Source: Romanomermis culicivorax (Eukaryota > Nematoda > Enoplea > Mermithida > Mermithidae). From it: a DNA stretch of 64,000 nt. Of this stretch, positions 45,897 through 64,000 are shown piece after piece. The stretch spans positions 682,001 to 746,000 of the forward strand of contig CAWUHX010000071.1 in assembly GCA_963922205.1 (NCBI GenBank), given 5' to 3'. The translations under genes were made by a program, and so were the position numbers. A model generated the notes under the pieces. That model ran no database searches. It worked only from the letters and a program-made list of their open reading frames with translations, and had not been told where the DNA came from. The number at the start of each line of letters is the position of its first letter. Position 1 is the stretch's first letter.

Positions 45897-48800
45897 TCAA
45901 ATATAAACGTCTTTATCGTATAAACTGGTGGCGGGAGGCAAATTTAAATCCACAATAGAAGCAGTAGCACCGGGGTAAGAATTGGAACCGGTCGACGTCG
46001 CCGAACTTTGACGCATGCTATTGGCGACGCTGACCATTCTGGCTTCTTCATCTTTCTCGCGTTTTCTTTTTTGCGACATCTAGGAGTGAACATTCAAATT
46101 GCAAATTCAGAAGATGGGGAGATGGAATTCAAAATCGAAAACTTACAAAATAACGAACAATGGCCAACAGTAGAATGGCGAAGAGTAATATAGCTAATAT
46201 GATAGCTGAAATACGAAACAAAAGATTTCAATAGTAACTACCGATCCTGTCACTTGTTTTTTTTCTGAAAAAAGTATATAAGCAAGCACAATTCGCATGA
46301 TATAAAACGTACGCGTACATGTTTATAGCTAATATTATGAAATCCAACATTTTTGCGGTCGGATATGTAATTTAGAATTTCTTTAAAATGTGACCGGAAA
46401 AAACTATACAAAGTAAACTAGACAAGTGAACAATGTCTCATATGACCAAAATTTAAACAGGGATAAGCAAATGGAACCCGACTCGGATTTCGTTTTTTAT
46501 AAGACATATTACTTAGATGGAAAAGTTTCCTTCACTCAACCTCAAGATTATTCCTAGGAGTTTACCGATTCTTTTTACTATTACCTAAAATAATCCAGGC
46601 CAAAGTGTTCGGAACTTCGGCCTCGTTTAACGTGGGCAGCGTGAAAGGTGGCAGTTTTTCCGTCGTCAAGCTAATCGGATCTTCGCTCCTTAACGGCCAA
46701 TTTATCAATTCGGAAGGATATTTGCACAGAGCCATGCAACCCGGAGGTTTGTCGATTACAATATCCGGATTTTGACGTAACCATTGCCGGAACCAGCTTA
46801 AACGGATGTCGCAAATCCAAGGATTCTCTGAACAAAAAAAATTAATAGGAAAAATAATTTAAGATTTTGAGTAAAACACAAAATGATTGAAATTATACCA
46901 TAACTCAGAATGTTTTCTGGAACATTCTCATATCTGAAATTTTTAGGAATGATTTATTCCAGAACTGTAAGGATTTGCCAACTTTCTGATACTAAGTCGT
47001 TAAATGCAAAATTTATGGTAATTGTTTTGACGCATAATAAATATCAGTGATGAACCATTTGCATTTATTATTCTCTCATGAGGCTTACGTTTCTTACCGC
47101 AAGAATATAGAACACGGTTTTTGCCGTTGTCGCTGAACGTATTAGCAAACGTCGATGGATGTAAAAGTTGCAAATCGTTCGTACTGACGTCTAAATGCTT
47201 CAAACTGGGAAGATTGGAGAAACTTCTGTCTTCGATTTCTGTCATCAAGTTTCCCGACAAGTCCAACGACTCCAACTTGTGCAATAATTGAAACGTAGTA
47301 ACATTGATTCTAAATTTTATGATGGAAATTTACATAAATTTTTTCATGACAATAAGCATAATTGTATTGTGGGTTCCAAAACTATTCGATGAAAATTCAT
47401 TGCATTGAGATTTGAGAATTACGAAAAATTTATTGCATTGCGATCTGAGAAATTTCAAATGCAGCAGACGATTAAGCAACAGATTTTTTGTCTCTGACTA
47501 TGCAATACAACAATACGATAATTTGGATCAAAAAGTCGTACGGAATCAAAAGGTAAAAATGGAATCAAAAAAGAATAGTCTAAATATATAGACTTTAGAT
47601 AATGAATAAGATGTATTCGGGAATTATAGAACGGAAAACTGAATCGTGAACCTGCGTAACATTTGAACCATGACTCCGATATTAAGTTCGAAGACATCCA
47701 TTCAAACGACTACCGTGTTTTCCAGAAAGGTGAACTCAATGAGGATTCTTCATCACTTATCTTCATGAAGTTACTTTTTCAATCGATTTTTGTTCATAAC
47801 GATCGTTTCGACGTTGGCGATTTGTTGAAAAGCGCCCTGGTCGATAGCAGCGACGGCCGATTCGGACATTTCCAATCGAATTATATTGCGAATATTTTGA
47901 AAGGCGTTTTGAGGTATTCGCGTAATAGACGTATCGCCCATGCCCAAAATTCTCAGATTTCCAATATACCTGGAAAAGGTTTCAACGCATATAAATTATT
48001 AAAAAACGAACAAAAAGAATGATAAAATAAAATAGAAAAATTCATTAACTTTCAAAAACTGAGATTTTTAGATTTTCTGTAATGAATATAGCGATTTCAA
48101 TGTCGATATTTTCAATAGGAATTTATGACATTTCGGGGTTATCGGAAGAGTTCTATGCATACCCCAAATGATTTTTTCACGAGAAAACAATTGCACCGAC
48201 CTGAAAAATCAAAAACACTTGGAATGAACAACAGTTCGATGATCTGAGAAAAAAACGTATGAAAAAGTCATCTCGTTAGTAGGTTTTTCGTTTCCTGGTA
48301 TTAATTTTTCTTATTTTCGAGTTTATGCTTAGTGTACAAACAGATTTGACAGTTTTCGATAAATATTTTGAAATTTTAAGAGGCCCAGTCTAAAATATAC
48401 TCACTGAGATATGCGAATTACCTAAACATATCCGGATCCCACATTTGAAATCTATTGCCCGTCAACGATAAGTAATTCAATTTTGGCACTGATCGAAAAC
48501 ATTCTGCTGGTAGATAAGTCAGATTATTGAATTCTAAACTCAACGATTCCAAATTTTGGAAATCCAACGATCGAATTGGTACATTCGACAATCGATTCAA
48601 ACCCAGATTCAAATTTTTCAACAGGCGTAGATCGAAAAATAACGGAACTGGCAAAACTTCTAAGCGATTGGCTTCGAGACTGATTTCCTCCAAATTTGTC
48701 AAATCTTGGAAAACATCTTGCCCGATTCGCGATAATTGATTGCCCGATAAATCGATTTTGGTCAAGTGATTTTTACTAGCGTATTGTTCGAACGGACGTT

Positions 48801-49260
48801 TCGGCAATTGAGCGATGCGATTTTTAGCTAAGATTAACATTTTCAGCCTTTTCAAATTGGCCAAAGTACCTTGAGCCGGTATTTGACCTAATTGATTATT
48901 TTTTAAATCCAATTCCATCAAATTGTCTTGTAAAACGCCGTCGAACGCCCTATCACGAATTTGCAACAAGTTATTATTATTCAAAACCAATCGATTGATG
49001 TTGTAACCCTGAAATGCGAAGTCGGGTAGCTCCCGAATGGGCGTATTTTGTAAGACTAAAGTCCTGATGCGTAAATTCTGTATGTCGCCGATTGAAACTA
49101 GGGCGTCGTGCAAAGAACGGGCGTTGTCGCACGTGATTTCGGCACTCTGACCGTCCCGGGTTGCCGAACAATGGCATGGCGCCTTCGTGGTTCGCGGGCA
49201 TTGGGCACCGGTTCCCGACGTCCAAAAAATTAGTATAAATGGCCAAAAAAACAATGGCAT
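45897..49260 (-). CDS. Leucine-rich-repeat type I membrane protein
   Basis: Six minus-strand exons: 49260-48422, 47969-47775, 47309-47098, 46827-46585, 46205-46147 and 46079-45897, joining in phase into 576 codons. Residues 1-19 are a signal peptide (LFFWPFILIFWTSGTGA). A cysteine-rich cap follows (CPRTTKAPCHCS ... ITCDN), then about 13 extracellular LRRs (for example LTKIDLSGNQLSRIGQDVF, LESLDLSGNLMTEIEDRSF). The C-terminal cap is NPWICDIRLSWFRQWL with a later CMALC. Exon 5 encodes little more than the membrane segment (AIILAILLFAILLLAIV). The 60-residue tail starts with a basic stop-transfer (SQKRKREK) and ends YDKDVYI, where VYI fits a class II PDZ ligand. It resembles chaoptin/EGG-6/DMA-1-like LRR receptors used in adhesion, apical matrix or dendrite patterning; orthology is not resolved. 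Start chosen because the signal peptide follows directly. Confidence 0.9.
47395..47455. repeat. Two-copy 40-bp tandem repeat in LRR gene intron
   Basis: TTCATTGCATTGAGATTTGA is followed after about 40 bp by the variant TTTATTGCATTGCGATCTGA, in the intron between the second and third exons of the LRR gene. Confidence 0.6.
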
Positions 49261-50186
49261 TTTTCGAACGAATCCAAAAGTCCGAAATGAAGCATTCGCA
49301 TACCTTGTGCGGAGTCAACAATAGTTAATTAATTGGTCAATTAACATAAACTATGTACACATTCGTTCGTCGGTGCCATGTGAAATTTCCAACCTTTCTC
49401 TAAAATTCTGGAAAAAATCGTTCAGGTAAAGTAAATACGGTAAAATCAACAAACCAGCACAAAAATTGCGGGACTTTTGGAGTATAGATATACACACATT
49501 TTCTTCGTTTTTGAGAGGAACATCGGGTCTAAAACTTAATAAGACAGAAAGAAAAAATTTTTTCTTTCAAGTTGTGGTTTTTCATTTTTCAACCTTTTTA
49601 TATGAGAGTATAGAAAAAGATGAATTGAAAACATCAGAACATAGCTAGCGAAGACGAAATATTTGAGAGAAGCGATGACATTGGAATAACAGTGCTACTA
49701 ACAGTCAGGCAGTTGAACAAACACAGTCTTTGCCATTACAGGAAAAGATGCATATCAAAATGTGCTATTCTCAACCGCAGCAATTGAGATTACCGTGCTA
49801 AATACCAGTATACAGATTTCAATGCCGAAACTATGATGAATTGCTACAATTTTGAGAACAGCAAAAAAAATTTCGTCCGTTTTGATGAGTTCGGAGAAGG
49901 AAGTGTCCCTGGTATGATAAGTGATGGAATAAAGTACTTTTATAAAGTAAGAAGGACAAATTTCGCAACACTGTTAAATAGTATGTGTACTAGGAAAATT
50001 TCATTTCTATTCCATTGAGTATTGGAAAAATGAAAGAATATAATTCTGTGGACAGTCAGTTTTGAAAATTTCCTTTAGCAACTTACAGGAAGCTCCAAAC
50101 TGAAATTTCCTTCAAATGAAAAAAAACAATCAATGACACACGTGACAAGGAACCTCTTCAAAAAGGGGTAAAAATTCAAGACGGTC
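49261..50186. other. 5' flank of the LRR gene
   Basis: No gene is supported. TTAATTAATTGGTCAATTAA lies at 49324-49343, about 65-85 bp upstream of the start codon, a palindromic AT-rich site in promoter position. Frames at 49466-49648 and 49833-50018 have no motif. Confidence 0.35.
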
Positions 50187-51975
50187 GTATTCACAAAAGG
50201 CCTAAGGTCTACAGACCGGTCTATAGACCATAATCGGGAAAAAACAGTATTCATTAAAAGTCTGTCTAAGTCTGTTGGAGTTCAAAAATGGGAACGGGCC
50301 CATTACGACGAATGCGCGAACGGCTCACAAGCGCGTAAGACTCCTATTTTATAGTTTGTCTTATGTAATTTGAAGGAACTTGTACGCTAATGTTTAAAGT
50401 CTGCTGTTTCCGATTTACTTTATGCTATTTTATTTTGTGAAATGTACGACTTTTGTTAAGCCGTTACAAAAAATATGGCAAACTTCATCCTTTAACAGTG
50501 AAACTCAAGAGCATAGGCAAAAATAAGACACAGAAGGAGTCATTCTCAAAACAGTAATTCCCATGAACTACACCATAAAATTAGTTCTCAAAGGATATAT
50601 TCCACGCGATTTTTCTTTTTTCTGTCTCCTCTTTCGTTTTCTGTTCCGCTTTTTCATTTCTTATTTTTATTTATTCCTTTTTACTTTGACATTTTGCCGC
50701 TTTTAACATTTTTCTGTTTTATTTCGTTCGATTATATCTTTTTAACCTGAAATACCCTGAATATCTTTCTAGATAGACAAAGACGATAAGAAAGAGAAAG
50801 AAACGATGATAGAAATAGAATAAAAGATGAAGTAAGGAAAAGTGTGAGAAAGCAAATATTGAGAAAAAGAATAGGAAGAGAAGAAAAAAGAGAACAGAAA
50901 AGTGGAATGAGAAGAAAGATTCGAACCTTTTTACCTCAGAATCACTCTTTTGATATTTCCTTCCTATTGTATCAGTTTCTCCATATGGTCATTGGTTGAC
51001 GAAAAAATGAATGCAAATTGCAAATCTGTAAAATCTTGTGTGGCATTCCAAAACCAGTGAAATCAATATAAAAAAATGAGAGCCAACTTTTTGAACGTAC
51101 TGTTGTTTCATTGAAGTTAGTTGTATTTTTTTGTTTTTATTTTCAACACAAAAAGCCGAGGCTTCATTTGCATATTATGAACCCTTCTGAGTTTTCGCGC
51201 TTTTGGGCCTTTCGTACAAATTAGCCCATTCGCGCTAATGGGCCGTTCGCGCTTATGGGCTATACCCCTAAAAGTCGGTCGACTTTTAGGCCAAAAATTT
51301 AACCTGCTACCCTAGCGGGCTAAATGTATTTACTCTAAAATTTTCCGCTGAAATGGCCGTTTTTTTAAATCCAGGTGTTGAATATCAATGGGCGTTGAGG
51401 ATGAACGGACTTCTATGCTTAATTTATAGACGTGAAAAGCATATAAATTTATTTTACTTTTTCTCTTCATTCATTGAAAGTGGAATCTCTATAGAAATAG
51501 CAACATTATTGTGTACATTTACCAGCGAAGAGGCTTGAAAGACTATCCGATCGCATGTAAAAGTTTTTCGGTAAAATAATGACAAAAAATATTCGGTTGA
51601 GCAATTAGGAATTATCAGGATTTCTTCTATCGCATATTTAAACATTTTATATATAAACTTACGGTTTGGATAACCTTTTTTTCTGGGCGTCTGAGTTTTT
51701 GTTCTAGAATGCTGCAAACTGGGCATCGATCTGTAGACCTTCCTCAAACCGACCCAAAAACATTGTTCAAAAAGTTCTGTCTTAATTTTTTATAGAGTTA
51801 TGGCTACTTATATTTGATTCTATTAGTAACATCACAGTTTCCACTAGTCTTTTTCTAACGGGCTAAAGCCTATAGACTGGTCTATATTTAGACAGCCAAA
51901 AAATCTTTTATGACTACAGACTTTAGCCCGGTCTAAATGTAGACCGGTCAATAGGCCTCAGCTCGGTGCGAATAC
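50187..51975. mobile_element. Foldback-type element G (word: AGACCGGTCTA), with a second nested pair of word ends
   Basis: Outer ends: left GTATTCACAAAAGGCCTAAGG then GTCTACAGACCGGTCTATAG; right, read inward, GTATTCGCACCGAGCTGAGG then GACCGGTCTACATTTAGACC. A second pair of words lies inside: left CGGGCCCATTACGACGAATG and GCGCGAACGG at 50297-50330, right TTAGCCCATTCGCGCTAATG and GGGCCGTTCGCGC at 51222-51252. The centre has a pyrimidine-rich tract (50605-50720) followed by a purine-rich one (50765-50930). No coding product is recognisable inside. The arrangement suggests one word-ended element inserted in, or evolved inside, another. Confidence 0.55.
51268..51291. repeat. 24-bp near-perfect palindrome inside element G
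   Basis: CCTAAAAGTC is followed by the central GGTC-type bases and GACTTTTAGG, so the two halves are exact inverses except at the centre. It lies just right of the inner word array. Confidence 0.6.
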
Positions 51976-54025
51976 AGCCCCTGTTGTTTCTTTCAACTCG
52001 TAATGATATGACAATAAAAATAAGTAAAAAATTACGAAAAACTATGTGATGGTACAGATCATTCTAAAATTTCAGAATTTTGAATGCGAACAAAAATAAC
52101 GAAATGCTTTTCTTACCATTAGCAAATCTTCTACACTTGCTACGAAAATAGATCTCCCCAATATATTGAAACGTATCGTATTAGTATAGCCAACTTCGTT
52201 TATTCTTACTCTTCGAAGAAGTTCATTTTCTGCAAGAAAAGCAAACACGCAGTGCGACGTATACGTCGATATATTCTAGAAAGAAAATAGAAAAATAATG
52301 CAAATATGAAAGCATTACAGCGACTAGTCTACACACTCTCCGCAGCCTTATTTTCAATTGTCGAAGATCCATCGTGGATTCAAGAGCCATCAGACGGTCA
52401 GCTAAACAGGTTCGATTCGTTTCGTATTTTTATCCCAATGTAGTTAAGCGAAATGAACCTTTTTCGAGCTTTAAAACTAAAAAATTTACATTTTAGATGG
52501 GTCCGTCAAATAAAAAGTAAAAAAGGTTGATTTTTTGTCTGAAGATTTTAATATCATCAGGACAAATAGAAAATGAGGGAATTTAGTAGTTCCGAGACAA
52601 TATCACCAAATGTTCATTATGATAAATTTAAAAAAGATCTTAGGAATCTGTGAACTATTTACAAATCTAATGAAATAACAAACTTTTGACGTTTTGTTTC
52701 ATAAACCCTTCGAATCTTGACAAAATTTGTTGTATTCATCAAAATGAGTGATAAGAAAATCACAAACTGCTTGGGTGTGATTGAGCGATTTCAATATCAA
52801 AACTGCAGTAATTTTGGAATATGCTGGCGCTAACATGTGAAGGACTTGAGAATGATCCGATTATGCAGTCGGTTCCATTGATAATTTCTATCAACAAGAA
52901 GCTAATAACTCCAAAGTTTACTTTAGGAGTAGAATCGAAATGCACGAGAAGAATTCTCACAACAACGTATGCCTATTTGACACATTAGCAGAAAATTTGG
53001 ATTCTTCGCGAAAACTATCAGTCTAAATCACTTCAAAAATATTTCGAAATTTTTTCTAATAATTCTAACAGCGCATGCTGACTGATCAAGCCTCTACACA
53101 TCAGACTATAAGAATGGGTTCTTGGACTTATGCGACCGAATTATTTTTTAAAATCTATTTTTTTTCACACAGGAAATCTTCATTCGAGCGATTTTTTCGA
53201 AAAGATTCCCAAAATAAGGAAGATTGATGACTTCGAAATCAGGAATAAGATTTACCGCAATGCTCGTCGTCCATAAAGCACGAGCATCAATCAAATCCTC
53301 GATTCTGAAAAAACAAGACGTTTCCAAAATTTATAGCGTTTTAAAATTGAAAAACTGCTCACCTGTCAATCTTCTGTGTAATATAAGGGAGAAAATAAAA
53401 ATGGAAAAAAAGATATAAAAAGAATCTTTATTAGCGCAAAAACGGATAATCGAAGAAAAATAATAAGCTTAATCTACAAAACTTATGAAAAAACAGGAAA
53501 ACGCACAACTTCGCACGATACCGAAAAAAGTGTCTTTGTTCGACTAAATATGAAAAATTACAGATTCATTAAAAAATACACTAGAAGAAAATATTATGTT
53601 GACATATTATGAGCGCAAGAATATCGAACGAAATATTGGGAAAGAGAACGTGAAGGAAAATTTCACAGGCAAACTGATACGCATAGGCTGCGAATTTATC
53701 ATTTTTCTTGAACCATAAAAATTTTAAACCTCATCTTAAAATTCAAGAGGAATGCCAATCGAAAATCTGCAATATTTTGCACACACACTAGTTATACCGC
53801 ATTTTTACTTTTTCGCCAGCGCCTAAACGTGTGTCACAATTATTTAAACGGATATTAGCCAATCGCGAACAAACAAAATAGAATAAATTATGCAAATGAG
53901 TGAACAGAACTAGAAAACAAAACAAAATTGACTAAAGACTGTCCCAGACATAATTTCCAAAAATGGGTTTTCACGTTCGAAGAAAAGGGCGATGAAACGA
54001 AAAAAAGTAAAAAACCTATAGATTT
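51976..54025. other. 3' flank of the calcineurin A gene, with weak exon candidates on the minus strand
   Basis: No confirmed gene. Three minus-strand segments have good splice signals on both sides and one open frame: 53304-53256 (RIEDLIDARALWTTSIA, acceptor TTTTTTCAG, donor GTAAAT), with a possible 11-base exon AAGATTGACAG 73 bp upstream that joins it in frame; about 52410-52325 (DRLMALESTMDLRQLKIRL); and 52229-52117 (NELLRRVRINEVGYTNTIRF, donor GTAAGA). A 67-codon frame lies at 52960-52760. I recognise no family and cannot join them all in phase, so these may be chance. Confidence 0.3.
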
Positions 54026-62920
<8,895 letters not shown>

Positions 62921-64000
62921 CTAAAAAAGGTAGAACTATTTAAAAGTTGGTAAGATTTATGGAAAATAAGTTGAAGGGACTTTATTCAAAAGCTCAAGAA
63001 TAATCAACGTAGTTCAATCTAAATCAAAAACGTGTTTTGACAATGTTTGAGCATGTTTGTGTCATGTAAACATGTATATATAGCACGATGACAAGAGTTC
63101 GGGTTTTTTTATTACAATACGAGAATTTTTGGTTGTTCGGAATTTTTCACATGGAACAGAAATTATAATCCAATATTTTACATGAATAATTTGAGTATTT
63201 CTGTTGACAAAATCAATAAAATCGAGTATTTTTAGCAAGCTAAAATTTGCAAATTTTCTGGTGTTTTGCGTCCTACTGGTAATATCTCGATTCTCACTGT
63301 AAATTAATTGAACAGTCGTAGTCACCAAAAATTTTATATATTCTGTTCTTATTCAGATTGGTATATTCATGCAGGCCTTAAATGCGTCTGGAATGTTCCT
63401 TTTTCCGTCATCTGTTGAAATACATGCTCTAGAGGGGGTTTGACCGAATGCAAATTGCCTGTTAATCCCACACAGAATTCTTGCTGACTCGCAGCAGATT
63501 CCAGCCCAGTAAATTTTTAAGTTCATCAGACCACGGTAAGCTTTCAATTTTCACATAAGCAATGGAATTTCTGACACTCTAATTCTATATATGGATCCTA
63601 CAAGGGACCTGAATCTTTCTTTCCTACAAAGGTATATTACTAAAAATTTCAAAATAATTTAAAATTTCAAAACATGCAGATAGAATCGTCCTTACCCCTT
63701 TCGCAAAGAGAGAATCGACTTATTTGCCACAAAATGTAATGTGTCATGTCACTCATTCCCAATTATAAGATTAAGCTTTTATCATGAAGTATTCCACCGT
63801 TATAAAGCAGAATCTATGCAGTTTATTATCACGATGTTCTCATTTGCATTTTCATATAAGATATACTTGTACAAAAAGCTATAAATTTTCGCCAGAGACA
63901 TTCGAAAAATTTAGGACTAGAATAACATTTTGCGTTTTTTTGTTTCTATTCGCCAGCAAAAAAGACCTTTCAAACTAAGTTAAATGAAAAGCGAGAATCT
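62921..64000. other. Calcineurin A intron (to window edge)
   Basis: Immediately upstream of the first exon seen; the preceding exon, expected to end with GDYVDRGYFSIE-type sequence, is not present, so this is intron sequence at least to 64000 or contains only exons I could not recognise. A minus-strand frame at 63547-63353 (64 codons) has higher GC than its surroundings and no recognised motif. Confidence 0.5.

Noticed and set aside
47663-48022. 119-codon plus-strand frame
   Set aside because: It is the shadow of the second exon of the minus-strand LRR gene (47969-47775).
51660-51776. Minus-strand frame ELFEQCFWVGLRKVYRS as the start of a DENN domain
   Set aside because: The resemblance to the LFE-x-F-VVGL start of DENN proteins is only over about ten residues, the rest does not fit, and the segment lies inside element G.

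Overview
The window is eukaryotic and animal: AT-rich DNA with spliced genes (introns of about 40 bp to 2 kb, acceptors mostly TTTCAG or TTTTCAG) and many transposons. The gene set and splice signals fit a nematode best, as do the frequent TACTGTAG/CTACAGTA words. I cannot name the species; a non-Caenorhabditis lineage with a large, transposon-rich genome is my guess.

Three host genes are clear, all on the minus strand. From right to left they are: (1) the 3' two thirds of a calcineurin A catalytic subunit gene (tax-6/PPP3C type), 11 coding exons between 62920 and 54026, whose first exons lie beyond the right edge; (2) a leucine-rich-repeat type I membrane protein, 6 exons between 49260 and 45897; (3) a NocA-family zinc-finger transcription factor (noc/elbow/tlp-1/ZNF503-703 type), 3 coding exons between 28328 and 25496, with a possible upstream exon at 33341-33200. 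For all three I placed the splice sites by reading, and the reading phases close to open frames of 398 (partial), 576 and 483 codons.

The left 13.7 kb is a decayed Ty3/gypsy-type LTR retrotransposon on the minus strand. Its 5' LTR is at 12720-13661, its 3' LTR at 1-927 is cut by the window edge, and gag, protease, RT, RNase H and integrase run from 5884 down to about 1470, broken by frameshifts and stops. A Tc1 element (10510-11857), a foldback-type DNA element (7673-8908) and a 65/130-bp minisatellite (about 8980-10125) sit in its leader. A diverged relative on the plus strand, one LTR plus leader only, lies at 43372 to about 44640.

The rest is intergenic DNA with dispersed repeats. Two features stand out. 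The first is a small TA-flanked MITE family (type copy 40007-40247) with many eroded copies. The second is a recurring architecture: at least six unrelated-looking inverted-repeat elements whose ends are built from a short word of about 13-17 bp repeated several times, with a different word in each element (about 7.7, 13.8-16.0, 22.1-23.0, 35.5-36.2, 38.7-39.2, 39.6-40.7 and 50.2-52.0 kb). This is the least explained structure in the window and my main candidate for something not well described.
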